From positions 702,001-766,000 of the forward strand of contig NZ_LYOY01000051.1 in assembly GCF_001653515.1 (NCBI RefSeq): a stretch of DNA of 64,000 nt, given 5' to 3'. The position numbers and the translations under genes are program-made. The notes beneath the pieces were generated by a model. The model did no database searches, had not been told where the DNA came from, and saw nothing but the letters and a program-made list of their open reading frames with translations. Positions within the stretch are counted from its first letter, which is position 1. Every line of letters starts with the position of its first letter. Shown here piece by piece: positions 49,377 to 58,207 of this stretch. Source of the DNA: Streptomyces sp. ERV7. GTDB taxonomy: Bacteria; Actinomycetota; Actinomycetes; Streptomycetales; Streptomycetaceae.

Positions 49377-49798
49377 TCCTGCTCCTCCTTCCGGCGTGCG
49401 GTGGTGCGCCGGGTGCGAGGGCGCTTCTCCGGCTCCGACTCGCCTTCCTCGCGGGCCTGCTGGAAGGCGTCGGAGATGGTCTGGGCGGCGCCCGAGAGCG
49501 CGCCCTTGGACTTGCCGCGCGCACCGGACTCGGTGATCTCCCCGACCAGGTCGGGCAGTCCGGGACTCTTGCGCGGGCCCGCCTCCAGGTCGAGCCGGTT
49601 GCACGCCTCCGCGAAGCGCAGATAGGTGTCGACGCTCGCGACGACCACCCGTACATCGATCTTGAGGATCTCGATGCCGACGAGGGAGACGCGTACGAAC
49701 GCGTCGATCACGAGCCCCCGGTCGAGCACCAGCTCCAGGACGTCGTAGAGACCACTGGTCCCGCCGCTGCCGCCTTGTTGTGCCGGGACAACCGTCAT
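49373..49798 (-). CDS. gvpA: Gas vesicle structural protein GvpA
   Basis: 141 residues. The core (about 14-70: GLYDVLELVLDRGLVIDAFV, RVSLVGIEILKIDVRVVVAS, VDTYLRFAEACNRLDL) is the major shell protein fold. It is nearly double the usual 70 residues: an actinobacterial extension of about 70 residues (SGARGKSKGALSGAAQTISD, QAREEGESEPEKRPRTRRTT) is basic and probably outside the shell. It is the only full-size GvpA here; gvpJ and gvpS are its variants. Confidence 0.95.
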   Translation of the reverse strand: MTVVPAQQGGSGGTSGLYDVLELVLDRGLVIDAFVRVSLVGIEILKIDVRVVVASVDTYLRFAEACNRLDLEAGPRKSPGLPDLVGEITESGARGKSKGALSGAAQTISDAFQQAREEGESEPEKRPRTRRTTARRKEEQE

Positions 49799-49903
49799 GG
49801 TGTCCGGCCCTCCTTGTCTGTGAGGTCTTCGGTGAAGCCGTCAGTGAGGTCGTGTGCGGTGAGGTGAAGCCGAGTGACATCGGGGGAGTCCGCCGGCCCG
49901 GGC

Positions 49904-50218
49904 TCAGGGGTTGCGGTCGGCCCGCCCCCGCTCGTACCGGCGCCGGCGCCGGTAGCCGGTCAGCTCGCCGTGCGGGTCCAGCTCCACCTCGTACGAGGCG
50001 AGCAGGCTCATGGTGTCCGGGACCCGGGCGAGTTCGAGGACCTCGATCCGCAGCACCCAGCCGTTCTCGGTGCGTTCGAAGGAGGAGACCGACTCGGCCT
50101 CCATACCGGTGAGTTCGGCGAGCTGGGCCCGCGCGCCGCGCAGTACTTCCATCGCGCCGGGCAGCTCTTCTTCGGACTTGCGCTTGTCGCCGGACCGGTT
50201 CTCTGATGTGTTCGCCAT
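49904..50218 (-). CDS. gvpO: Gas vesicle protein GvpO
   Basis: 104 residues: EELPGAMEVLRGARAQLAEL, TGMEAESVSSFERTENGWVL, RIEVLELARVPDTMSLLASY, EVELDPHGELTGYRRRRRYE. The GvpO fold with the YRRRRRYERG end. First gene of the operon. In haloarchaea GvpO affects transcript level of gvpA. The 105-bp gap to gvpA contains imperfect direct repeats of GTGAGGT and GTGAAGCC. Confidence 0.93.
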   Translation of the reverse strand: MANTSENRSGDKRKSEEELPGAMEVLRGARAQLAELTGMEAESVSSFERTENGWVLRIEVLELARVPDTMSLLASYEVELDPHGELTGYRRRRRYERGRADRNP

Positions 50219-50247
50219 GTCACCTCGCCTGTGAGGCTTTCCGGGTA

Positions 50248-50265
50248 GCCCCGCGCGGGCGGGGC
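50248..50265 (-). terminator. Small hairpin between transketolase and gvpO
   Basis: GCCCCGC and GCGGGGC arms with a 4-base loop, 13 bp after the transketolase stop. It probably ends that gene; the gvpO promoter would then overlap it. Confidence 0.6.
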
Positions 50266-50277
50266 AAACCCGTTCGA

Positions 50278-52140
50278 TCAGCTCGTGACGACCCGCTCGT
50301 ACAGCACCCGGACCGTCGCCGTGATGGACGCCGCGTCGATCCCGGCCTCGGCCAGTTGCTCCTCGGGGGTCGCCGAGCCCGGCATGTCCTCGACGGCGAG
50401 CCTGACGAGGCGGGGCATCGGGCGGCCGTCGGCGAAGCACTCGGCGACCGCGTCGCCGATGCCGCCCTGGGAACGGTGGTCCTCGACGGTGACCAGACAG
50501 CCCGTCAGCGCGGCGGCCTCCTGGAGCACCTGCTCGTCGACCGGCTTGACCGAGTACAGGTCGATGACCCGCACCGGAATGCCGCCCGCCTCCAGCGCGT
50601 CCGCCGCGATGAGCGCCTCGTGGACGGTGACGCCCGCCGCCACCAGGGTCACCTTGTCGTGCGGCGAGGCCCGCAGCACCTTGGCGCCGCCGATGGGGAA
50701 CTCCTCGTCGGGCCCGTACAGGACCGGGGTCTCGCCCCGGGTGGTGCGCAGATAGCGGATGCCCTCGCCGTCCGCCGTCGCCGCGACGAGCTTCGCGGTC
50801 TGGTTGGCGTCGCAGGGGTAGAGCACCGTACTGCCGTGCACCGCACGGAACATCGCCAGGTCCTCAAGGCCCATCTGCGAGGGCCCGTCCTGACCGATGG
50901 CGACCCCGGCGTGCGAGCCGGCCACGGTGAGCGAGGCCCGGCTGATCGCGGCCATCCGCAGGAAGTCGTGGGCGCGGGTCAGGAACGCGGCGAACGTGGC
51001 GGCGTACGGCGTCCAGCCCCGGGCCGCGAGACCCACGGCGGCCGCCAGCATCTGCTGCTCCGCGATATAGCACTCGAAGTAGCGCTCGGGGTGCTCCTTC
51101 GCGAAGAGGTCGGCCTTCGTCGAGTCGCCCACCTCGCCGTCGAGCACCACCACATCGCCGCGCGCGGTGCCGAGCGCGGCGAGCGCCTGCCCGTACGCCG
51201 TGCGGGTGGCCACCTTCTCGCCCACCTCGTAGCGGGGCAGCTCAAGACGGCCGGACGGCGCGGGCCGGGAGGTGCGGGCGGAGGGCGGCGCGGTGACGTC
51301 GACGCGGACGAAGCGGGGGCCGCCCAGCTCGACGACGGCGGCCTCGGCGTCCGGCAGCGGCTTGCCGTGCAGGCCCTCGCGGTCCTCGACGGAGGCGACG
51401 CCCTTGCCCTTCACCGTGCCCGCCAGGATCGCGGTGGGCCGCCGCGAGGTGGCCGCCGCCTCCCGGTACGCCGCGTCGACGGCCTCGACGTCATGTCCGT
51501 CCACCTCGACGGTGTGCCAGTCGAACGCGCGGAACCTGCGCGCGTACGCGGCGAGGTCGCGCTGGTGGCGGGTGGGGCCGCGCTGGCCGAGCCGGTTGAC
51601 GTCGACGACCAGCGTCAGATTGTCCAGGTGCTGGTCCCCGGCGTGCTCGGCCGCCTCCCAGACCGAGCCCTCCGCCAGCTCGCTGTCGCCGCACAGCACC
51701 CAGACGCGGTACGGAAGACGGTCGAGGTGCTTGCCCGCGAGCGCCATGCCGACCCCGACCGGCAGCCCCTGGCCGAGCGAGCCGGTGGCGACGTCCACCC
51801 ACGGCAGCCGTGGCGTGGGATGCCCTTCCAGCCGGCTGCCCAGCTTGCGGAAGGTGAGCAGTTCCTCGTCGTCGACGACCCCGGCCGCGCGGTACATGGC
51901 GTACAGCAGCGGGGAGGCGTGGCCCTTGGAGAGGATCAGACGGTCGTTGGCGGGGTGCTCGGGCTTGTCGAAGTCGTAGCGCAGATGTCCGGCCAGCAGT
52001 ACGGCCGCGAGATCGGCCGCGGACATCGACGAGGTGGGGTGGCCGGACCCGGCGGCCTCGGCCGCGCGGACCGCGTCGACCCTCAACTGCTGTCCCAGTG
52101 CGGCGAGTTCGGTGCGGCGGGGGGTGTGGGCGCTCTTCAT
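50278..52140 (-). CDS. tkt: Transketolase
   Basis: 620 residues containing both halves in one chain. TPP-binding GDSELAEGSVWEAAEHAGDQ and DVNRLGQRGPT (about 150-190), then the pyrimidine domain (GQALAALGTARGDVVVLDGE, SQMGLEDLAMFRAVHGSTVL) and the C-terminal domain (VRVIDLYSVKPVDEQVLQEA). Interconverts pentose and hexose phosphates with 2-carbon transfer. Slightly shorter than the core Streptomyces Tkt, so this is probably a second, stress-linked copy. It is followed by gvpO and preceded by the NADH dehydrogenase on the same strand. Confidence 0.93.
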   Translation of the reverse strand: MKSAHTPRRTELAALGQQLRVDAVRAAEAAGSGHPTSSMSAADLAAVLLAGHLRYDFDKPEHPANDRLILSKGHASPLLYAMYRAAGVVDDEELLTFRKLGSRLEGHPTPRLPWVDVATGSLGQGLPVGVGMALAGKHLDRLPYRVWVLCGDSELAEGSVWEAAEHAGDQHLDNLTLVVDVNRLGQRGPTRHQRDLAAYARRFRAFDWHTVEVDGHDVEAVDAAYREAAATSRRPTAILAGTVKGKGVASVEDREGLHGKPLPDAEAAVVELGGPRFVRVDVTAPPSARTSRPAPSGRLELPRYEVGEKVATRTAYGQALAALGTARGDVVVLDGEVGDSTKADLFAKEHPERYFECYIAEQQMLAAAVGLAARGWTPYAATFAAFLTRAHDFLRMAAISRASLTVAGSHAGVAIGQDGPSQMGLEDLAMFRAVHGSTVLYPCDANQTAKLVAATADGEGIRYLRTTRGETPVLYGPDEEFPIGGAKVLRASPHDKVTLVAAGVTVHEALIAADALEAGGIPVRVIDLYSVKPVDEQVLQEAAALTGCLVTVEDHRSQGGIGDAVAECFADGRPMPRLVRLAVEDMPGSATPEEQLAEAGIDAASITATVRVLYERVVTS

Positions 52141-52146
52141 GGTCGG

Positions 52147-53478
52147 TCAGTCCTTTCGGGTCGTGGGCGCGGGGCCGCCGGGAACGCGGGCCTGCTCCGG
52201 TGTCGCCGTGTCCAGCGGCACCGACCAGGACCGGACGAGGCCCAGCTGGACGCCCTGGCGGGGGAGGACGGCGTCCAGCAGCCAGTCGGCCGCCACACGC
52301 ACCCGGTTGCCGGGCATGGCGGCGAGGTGGTAGCCGCGGGTGACGGCCCCGGCGAGGGGACCCGACAGCGGTACGCCGAGTGGGTTGGCCGCGGCCTGCA
52401 CCCCGCCGAGGTCCACGAGGAACCCCAAGTCGTGGTGTTCGTACGGTTGCTGGGTGCCGAGGCCGAGCGAGGCGGCGACGTTGAGCGCGGCCGTCCTGCC
52501 CTGCCGGGCGGCGTGCTGCGCGGTCATCGGGGTGAACTCGCCCGGCCGGGTCAGATCGGGCACGGCCGCCGCGTCGCCGCAGGCGAACACCTCGGGGCGG
52601 CCCGGCACGCTCAGCTGCGGCTCCACGAGCAGCCGCCCGCGCTCCACGGAAAGACCGAGCTCCGAGACCAGCGGATCCGGACGTACGCCCACGCACCAGA
52701 TCAGGGTGCGGGTCGGGACGAACTCGCCGTCGTCCAGGTGCACCCCGTCGTCGGTCGCCTCCTTCACCGAGGTACCGGTGCGTACGTCGACACCTCGGCG
52801 GCGCAGCACCCGGTGGGCCGTCGTCGACAGCCTGCGGTCGAGTTCGGGCAGCAGCCGGTCGGCGATGTCGAGCAGGATCCAGCGCGCCGGTTCGCGCCGG
52901 TCGAGGGCGTAGGTGAACAGCTTGCCGTGCGCGGCCACCTCGGTGCCGGTGTAGCCGCCGCCGACCACCACGAAGGTGCGCCGCGCGGCCCGCTCCCGCG
53001 AGGTGTCGGTGCCCTGCGCGGCCAGCTCCATCTGCCGGGTGACGTGGTCGCGCAGATACAGCGCCTCGGGTATCCCGCGGAACCCGTGCGCGTGCTCGGT
53101 GACCCCGGGCACCGGCAGCAGTTTGTTGACGCTGCCGACGGCGAGCACCAGCCGGTCGTACTCCAGCACGCCCGGCACTCCCTCCGGCCCCGTGCAGTGC
53201 ACCGTCGAGGTGTCCAGATCGACCCGCCCGGCCTTCCCCAGGACGAGCCGCACCCCGGGCAGCGTCCCGGTGAGCGAGACGGTGACCCGGCGCGGCTCCA
53301 GGATCCCGGCGGAGACCTGGGGGAGCAGCGGGAGATAGAGGAAGTAGTCCGTGGGGTTGAGCAGGGTGATCCGGGCACGGCCGCGCATACGGCGGGAGAG
53401 GGTGCGAGCGGCCTGGTACCCGGCGAACCCGGCCCCCACGACGACGATGCGGGGACGGTCCGGAGTATGGGTGGTCAC
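52147..53478 (-). CDS. Type-II NADH dehydrogenase (NDH-2-like)
   Basis: 443 residues from a GTG. FAD-binding VVVGAGFAGYQAARTLSRRM near residue 15, NAD-binding VVVGGGYTGTEVAAHGKLFT near 175, and EVFACGDAAAVPDL near 310, as in NDH-2. The C-terminus has helices (VRSWSVPLDTATPEQARVPG) but no firm membrane anchor. It transfers electrons from NADH to quinone without pumping protons. It starts 6 bp before the transketolase gene, so they are co-transcribed. Confidence 0.9.
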   Translation of the reverse strand: MTTHTPDRPRIVVVGAGFAGYQAARTLSRRMRGRARITLLNPTDYFLYLPLLPQVSAGILEPRRVTVSLTGTLPGVRLVLGKAGRVDLDTSTVHCTGPEGVPGVLEYDRLVLAVGSVNKLLPVPGVTEHAHGFRGIPEALYLRDHVTRQMELAAQGTDTSRERAARRTFVVVGGGYTGTEVAAHGKLFTYALDRREPARWILLDIADRLLPELDRRLSTTAHRVLRRRGVDVRTGTSVKEATDDGVHLDDGEFVPTRTLIWCVGVRPDPLVSELGLSVERGRLLVEPQLSVPGRPEVFACGDAAAVPDLTRPGEFTPMTAQHAARQGRTAALNVAASLGLGTQQPYEHHDLGFLVDLGGVQAAANPLGVPLSGPLAGAVTRGYHLAAMPGNRVRVAADWLLDAVLPRQGVQLGLVRSWSVPLDTATPEQARVPGGPAPTTRKD

Positions 53479-53668
53479 GTTCGGCTCCCGTGGGCTGGGG
53501 GCAGGCGGACAGGGTTCCCGCGTGCCCTCGCGAGGCGGGGCCAAACACCGGGCGCTGCCCGCGTCCGGGGCGCCGGTCGGCCGCCGCACACGTCCACGCG
53601 GTGCGGCGGCCGGACTCCCGTTCCGGCCGAGGAGCGGCCGGCGGAGAACCTCCGTCCCGGATCCCCCG

Positions 53669-54442
53669 TCAGAACGCGGAGTTGACGAACCACCGCTGGA
53701 GCAGCTCCGCGTCCCCGCTGGTCCGCACCGACTCGGAGGAGCGGTCGAGGCGGCCGTAGACGAGCAGCAGGAGGTCGGCGGCGGCCGCCCGGACGGTGGC
53801 GTCGGCGGCCGTGCCGTCCTGGTCCGCGACGAGGCCGAAGCCGTCGGGGCGCAGCTGTACGAGCCAGTCGCCGTCCGTGTCCGCGCACGTGAACCGGATG
53901 TGCTGGACGGAGCCCGCGCCGCGCAGCTCGGCGACCTTGGGCGCGAAGAACGCGGCGTAGGGGAGGTTGACCAGGAACTCGTCGACGCCGTCCCGGGCGA
54001 GCGCGCGGTCGATCTCGGAGCGCAGCCCCAGCGCCCGCTCCGCGTCGACGCGGTGCACCAGGGTCTCGAAAAGCATCCGGCGCACCCAGAAGCGGGCATG
54101 GCCGTCCGCGCCCCAGACCCACATCGGCGCGTCGAGGTCGGTGCTCGCGAACGCCTCCGCCGCCTCGGCCGCGCCCGCCGCCAGCCAGTCGGCGTAGCCG
54201 TCCTCCCGCTCCGGCAGCCGCAGGTCCACGTCGCGGCTCGTCGGCCGCTCCTGGACGCGCCCGCGCAGCAGCGCCGTGAACATGCGCTGCGCGCCGCCGG
54301 TGTGCCTGACCAGGTCGACGAGGGTCCAGCCCGGGCAGCTGGGCACACTGACCGTCAGGTCGGCGTCCTTGACCAGGCTCGCGAACCGGGCGCTCTCGGC
54401 GGCGACGGCCGCCCGGTGGTCGAGCGGTTCGGCAGTGTTCAT
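53669..54442 (-). CDS. Maleylpyruvate-isomerase-like mycothiol-dependent enzyme
   Basis: 257 residues. N-terminal MDMPI/DinB-like four-helix bundle: AAESARFASLVKDADLTVSV, PSCPGWTLVDLVRHTGGAQR, ADGHARFWVRRMLFETLVHR with metal-binding His residues in each. The C-terminal part is the mycothiol-enzyme domain (IRFTCADTDGDWLVQLRPDG). Actinobacterial thiol-transfer or isomerase family; the substrate is unknown. The ATG at 54442 is chosen over a further ATG 30 bases upstream because the added residues are not conserved. Confidence 0.87.
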   Translation of the reverse strand: MNTAEPLDHRAAVAAESARFASLVKDADLTVSVPSCPGWTLVDLVRHTGGAQRMFTALLRGRVQERPTSRDVDLRLPEREDGYADWLAAGAAEAAEAFASTDLDAPMWVWGADGHARFWVRRMLFETLVHRVDAERALGLRSEIDRALARDGVDEFLVNLPYAAFFAPKVAELRGAGSVQHIRFTCADTDGDWLVQLRPDGFGLVADQDGTAADATVRAAAADLLLLVYGRLDRSSESVRTSGDAELLQRWFVNSAF

Positions 54443-54541
54443 GGTGTCGTGCCTCCTGGCATACCGGTGCATCCTCAGCGGCAGCGTGTCACAGCCGCCC
54501 CGGGCACCGGGCAGGCGGGCACCGGGCGGCGCCCTCGGCCG

Positions 54542-55204
54542 CTACTCCACCGCGGCGTCGGCCAGTACCGCGTCGACCTCGCGGCCGTCGATCGCCGTGG
54601 ACGGATCGGACGACTCGGGGGCCTCGGTGACGCCGAGGAGGAAGCCCGACTGGTCGCCGCTCTCCGCGACGATGGTCAGCCGCATCCGGCCCGCCCTCCC
54701 GCTGTCGTCGTGCGCGTTCAGCACCACCGTGTACGCGGCACGGCCGCTCACCGTCGTGGCCCGGGACTCCTCGACCGTCGACTTGCCGTCCGGGTAGAAG
54801 AACTCCGCGTTGGACCGGGCCGCCGTCTCGGTCCGCTGCTTCAGGGCGGACTCCTCGACGGGCCTGCCCCGCCCGGCGAGCACTACGGCTCCGCCCCGGC
54901 CGTCGGACCCCTTCGTGGTGATCGAGGAGGTGAAGGCCTGGATCAGGTCCTTGCCGTCGTTGCGCTTCCAGTCCTCGGGCACGGCGTACGAGAGCCCGGC
55001 CACGGAGTCCGTCACGCGCGGCCGCCCGGCCAGCGGGGAGGTGTCCTCGTCCCGGCTCAGCCACCACACCGCCCCGGCGACGAGCACCAGGACGAGCGCA
55101 CCGACGGCGCCGGCGATCCAGGCGCGCCGGGTGCCCGGCCGCCCGGGCTGGAGCGGGGGCGTCGGCGGAAGGGGCGGGGGGCTGACGGAGGACGGTGTGG
55201 TCAT
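54542..55204 (-). CDS. Membrane-anchored protein with LpqN-like outer domain
   Basis: 220 residues: Pro-rich N-terminus, one membrane helix AWIAGAVGALVLVLVAGAVW (about 30-50), then an extracellular alpha-beta domain (AGLSYAVPEDWKRNDGKDLI, QAFTSSITTKGSDGRGGAVV, ALKQRTETAARSNAEFFYPD, RLTIVAESGDQSGFLLG) of the PsbP/LpqN-like kind found on actinobacterial surfaces. Function unknown. The divergent LLM gene lies 170 bp away, with an array of ACTCAC repeats between. Confidence 0.75.
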   Translation of the reverse strand: MTTPSSVSPPPLPPTPPLQPGRPGTRRAWIAGAVGALVLVLVAGAVWWLSRDEDTSPLAGRPRVTDSVAGLSYAVPEDWKRNDGKDLIQAFTSSITTKGSDGRGGAVVLAGRGRPVEESALKQRTETAARSNAEFFYPDGKSTVEESRATTVSGRAAYTVVLNAHDDSGRAGRMRLTIVAESGDQSGFLLGVTEAPESSDPSTAIDGREVDAVLADAAVE

Positions 55205-55250
55205 GGCCCCAGCCTCCGTTTCCCGGTGGGGCGCGGACCTGAGCGGTCGT

Positions 55251-55306
55251 ACTCAGTTCCGTACTCAGATACTCACGGGTACTCACGGGTGCTCACCCGT
55301 ACTCAG
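55251..55306. repeat. Array of ACTCAG/ACTCAC direct repeats
   Basis: Six hexamers begin at 55251, 55263, 55271, 55281, 55291 and 55301; five fit ACTCA(G/C) and one is GCTCAC. The last four are spaced exactly 10 bp apart, one helical turn, so a protein could bind them side by side. The array lies between two divergent genes. Confidence 0.8.
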
Positions 55307-55373
55307 GTCCCCGGGCACGCCCGTTCGAGCCGCCCGGTTTCGGCCCGCCGCGACCAGGGGAAGTAACCCCGCC

Positions 55374-56237
55374 ATGACCACACTTGGCGCTGTCTTCCGC
55401 CCGCAGAACGCCCCCGAACGTCTGCGTTCCGTCGCCCTGGCCGCCGAATCCGCCGGTCTCGAAGAGCTCTGGCTCTGGGAGGACTGCTTCCTGGAGAGCG
55501 GTATCGCCAGTGCGGCCGCGGCGCTGGCGTGGACCGAGCGGCTGCATGTGGGCGTGGGGCTGCTGCCGGTGCCGCTGCGCAATGTGGCGCTGACCGCGAT
55601 GGAGAGCGCGACCCTGCATCGCCTCTTCCCCGGCCGCGTCACCCTGGCCGTCGGGCACGGGGTGCAGGACTGGATGGAACAGGTCGGCGCGCGGCCCGGG
55701 TCGCCGCTGACGCTGCTGCGGGAGCACCTCGTCGCGCTGCGCGGCCTGTTGGGCGGGGAGAACGTCACGGTCGAGGGCCGCTATGTGCGGCTCGACGGGG
55801 TCGCGCTGGACTATCCGCCGCACGGGCCCGCCCCGGTGCTCTCCGGTGCGACCGGACCGCGCACCCTGCGTCTGTCCGGCGAGGCGTCCGACGGCAGCGT
55901 CCTGGTGGCGGGCACCGGCCCCGACGGGGTGCGCAGGGCCCGTACGCTCGTCGACGAGGGCCGCGCCGCGGCCGCCCGCACCGACCACCACCCCCTGGTC
56001 GTCTATCTGCTCGCCGCCACCGGACCGGACGCCGCCGCACGGGTCGGCGCGGAGCTCGCGGCGAAGAAGAGCGGGGACGGATTCGGTGTCGCCGGGGACG
56101 CCGCCGCCGTCGCGGAGGCGGTGCGCGGGCTCGCCGGGGCGGGGGCGGACCGGGTGATCCTGGAGCCCACCGCCGACGAGCCGGACGCGGAGGCGTTCGT
56201 CCGGTTCACCGCCGAGGAGGTCCGCCCGCTAATCTGA
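55374..56237 (+). CDS. LLM-class flavin-dependent oxidoreductase
   Basis: 287 residues: ERLRSVALAAESAGLEELWL, WEDCFLESGIASAAAALAWT, TLHRLFPGRVTLAVGHGVQD, a bacterial-luciferase-like TIM barrel with the F420/FMN site near GVGLLPVPLRN. Shorter than the 321-residue LLM protein at 36.7 kb and of another subfamily. The ATG follows AGGGGAAG. Reaction unknown. It converges with the MBL gene, overlapping by 9 bp. Confidence 0.88.
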   Translation: MTTLGAVFRPQNAPERLRSVALAAESAGLEELWLWEDCFLESGIASAAAALAWTERLHVGVGLLPVPLRNVALTAMESATLHRLFPGRVTLAVGHGVQDWMEQVGARPGSPLTLLREHLVALRGLLGGENVTVEGRYVRLDGVALDYPPHGPAPVLSGATGPRTLRLSGEASDGSVLVAGTGPDGVRRARTLVDEGRAAAARTDHHPLVVYLLAATGPDAAARVGAELAAKKSGDGFGVAGDAAAVAEAVRGLAGAGADRVILEPTADEPDAEAFVRFTAEEVRPLI

Positions 56238-57149
56238 CCGGCCCTGCCCGACGGTCGACCGCGCGAGGGTGAACCCGGCGCCCTCACGCCGGACCTCGAC
56301 GACACCGGACCCGCCGAAGTGCGCCGGGACGACCAACTCGCGCTCGGTGGCGGCCCGTTCGAGAATGCGGAGGCGGCTGGCGGCCGCCTGCTCCGCGTCG
56401 AGGCAGAAGCCGCTGTTGCAGGACGGGTCGAGGATCTGCACCGGGCTGTGCAGCAGGTCCCCCACGAACACCGCCCGGTCGGTCCCGGACGCGAGCCGCA
56501 GAACGGACGAGCCCGGGGTGTGGCCGGGGGCGGACTCCAGGGTGAGGTGTTCGTCGATGCGGTACGAGCCGTCCCACAGCACGGACTGCCCGGCCCGGTG
56601 GATCGGCGCCACACTGTCCTCGTAGAGCAGCCGGTCGTCCTGGCGGACGCCGTTCGCGTACGCGTTGGCCGGTCCGTAGTGGAAGTCGTCGGCGGCCGGG
56701 ACGAGATAGCGGGCGTGGGGGAACGTGGGCACCCACTCCCCGTCGGCGTCCCTGGTGTTCCAGCCGACGTGGTCGCTGTGGAGGTGCGTGTTGACGACGA
56801 CGTCGACGTCCTCGGGGCGCACCCCGGCCCGCGCCAGAGCGCCGAGGAAGTCGCCCTGCCAGTGGTGGAAGCGCGGTGAGTCGGGCCGCTCTCGCCCGTT
56901 GCCCACCCCGGTGTCCACCAGAATCGTCCGCCCGCCGCTGCGCAGCACCCACGTCTGCAGGGCGAGCACCGCCGAGTCGCTCTCCGGCTCCCAGTGGTCG
57001 GGCGCCAGCCAGTCCTCGTTGTCCTTCCACAGCTCGGCCCCGGCCTCCGGGACGAGCCCCCGGGCAGGCACGAACGGCCCCTGCCACTCGACGACCCGGG
57101 TGACCTCGACATCCCCCAGGGTGATGCTCTGCGCGCTCTCGATGTCCAT
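56229..57149 (-). CDS. MBL-fold metallo-hydrolase
   Basis: 306 residues. THLHSDHVGWNTRD gives the HxHxDH motif, APGHTPGSSVLRL and VFVGDLLHSPVQIL the further His and Asp, and VPAHFGGSGVVEV the last His of the two-metal site. Similar to lactonases such as AhlD/AttM. It could hydrolyse a lactone, e.g. a gamma-butyrolactone or N-acyl homoserine lactone, but the substrate is not shown. Divergent to the AraC regulator at 57.2 kb, which may control it. Confidence 0.92.
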   Translation of the reverse strand: MDIESAQSITLGDVEVTRVVEWQGPFVPARGLVPEAGAELWKDNEDWLAPDHWEPESDSAVLALQTWVLRSGGRTILVDTGVGNGRERPDSPRFHHWQGDFLGALARAGVRPEDVDVVVNTHLHSDHVGWNTRDADGEWVPTFPHARYLVPAADDFHYGPANAYANGVRQDDRLLYEDSVAPIHRAGQSVLWDGSYRIDEHLTLESAPGHTPGSSVLRLASGTDRAVFVGDLLHSPVQILDPSCNSGFCLDAEQAAASRLRILERAATERELVVPAHFGGSGVVEVRREGAGFTLARSTVGQGRSD

Positions 57150-57244
57150 GTCCTCGACACTACGGCGGGGAAGTTGAGCTTCTCAATGTCCGTTCTACTC
57201 ATCTGGATACGCGTACGTCTCATCGTCGGCCCGAGAGATACGCT
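57150..57244. promoter_or_regulatory. MBL/AraC divergent promoter region
   Basis: 95 bp, A/T-richer than its surroundings. A short dyad TTGA-GCTTC-TCAA occupies 57175-57187. The spacing fits overlapping divergent promoters controlled by one regulator. Confidence 0.4.
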
Positions 57245-58189
57245 GTGGGGGTGGACGTGGTGAGTGATGCGATCTCGGCCGTGCGGATCGGGCGGCCTTC
57301 CTCCAACAGGGTGCGGGCAAGCGGCAGTTGGTGCACGCGCCTCGCCCCGTACGACGGAGCCGGCTTCCACATCGTCCTTGAGGGCTCCTGCTGGCTGCTG
57401 CCCGACGGCGGTGCTCCCGTCGCACTGGGGGTCGGCGACGCGGTGCTGCTGCCGCACGGGGCGGGGCATGTGCTCGCGGACTCCGCCGTCGACGCGGAGG
57501 CCGTGGCGCGGGCGGTGCCGTTCGAGGACTGGCCGGGCGAGGGCCACCCCTCCACCGCGCCCGCCGACGCGCGGGCCCCGCTCCATGTGCTCTGCGGCAA
57601 GTACCGGCTCGACCACAGCCGCGTCCACCCGCTCATGGCGGAGCTGCCGCAGGTCGTCCATCTGCCGCACCGTGTGGGCCGGCACCCCGAACTCCGCGCC
57701 GCCATCGACCTGCTGGCGGGCGAACTCGACGACCGGCTCCCCGGCGCGTGCGTCGCGGTGTCCAGCCTGCTCGACCTCCTGCTCGTCTATATGATCCGGG
57801 CCTGGATGAGCGAGAGCACGGCCGGTGCGTGGCCGGCCGTCCTGGGCGACCCGGTGGTGGCGGCCGCCCTGCGCGCGCTGCACACGGACCCGGCCGCCCC
57901 GTGGAGCAACGACCGGCTGGCCTCCGAGGCCGGGGTCTCCCGCCCCACCCTGGCCCGCCGGTTCACGGCACTGGTGGGCCGCCCGCCGATGGCGTACCTC
58001 ACCTGGTGGCGGCTGACCCGCGCGGCGACCCTGCTCCGCGACACGACGGACCCGCTGGCAGCCGTCGCCGCCAAGGTCGGCTACGGGACCCCGTACGCCT
58101 TCTCCCATGCCTTCAGCAGGGAGTTCGGTACCACGCCCGGCCGCTACCGGGAAAGCCGTCAAGGAGATCGCGCCCACGGAACGGCGTAG
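57245..58189 (+). CDS. AraC-family regulator with cupin sensor domain
   Basis: 314 residues. N-terminal cupin_6/AraC_binding domain (about 10-180: APYDGAGFHIVLEGSCWLLP, DGGAPVALGVGDAVLLPHGA) and C-terminal pair of HTHs (about 205-305: NDRLASEAGVSRPTLARRFT, VGRPPMAYLTWWRLTRAATL, AVAAKVGYGTPYAFSHAFSR). One of several GTG codons at 57245-57260 is the start. The type represses or activates neighbouring oxidoreductase or hydrolase genes in response to a small molecule. Likely target: the divergent MBL hydrolase. Confidence 0.9.
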   Translation: MGVDVVSDAISAVRIGRPSSNRVRASGSWCTRLAPYDGAGFHIVLEGSCWLLPDGGAPVALGVGDAVLLPHGAGHVLADSAVDAEAVARAVPFEDWPGEGHPSTAPADARAPLHVLCGKYRLDHSRVHPLMAELPQVVHLPHRVGRHPELRAAIDLLAGELDDRLPGACVAVSSLLDLLLVYMIRAWMSESTAGAWPAVLGDPVVAAALRALHTDPAAPWSNDRLASEAGVSRPTLARRFTALVGRPPMAYLTWWRLTRAATLLRDTTDPLAAVAAKVGYGTPYAFSHAFSREFGTTPGRYRESRQGDRAHGTA

Positions 58190-58207
58190 CCGGGAGAGCA
58201 TGGGGGC

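Noticed and set aside
50240..50270. Sigma-B-like promoter (GTTT-N14-GGGCTAC) before gvpO
   Set aside because: The -10 has an extra base compared with GGGTAC, and the sequence is better explained as the transketolase terminator stem.
57245..57263. Decision on one exact GTG start for the AraC gene
   Set aside because: Several GTG codons in frame are equally good; no ribosome site decides, so the longest was listed.
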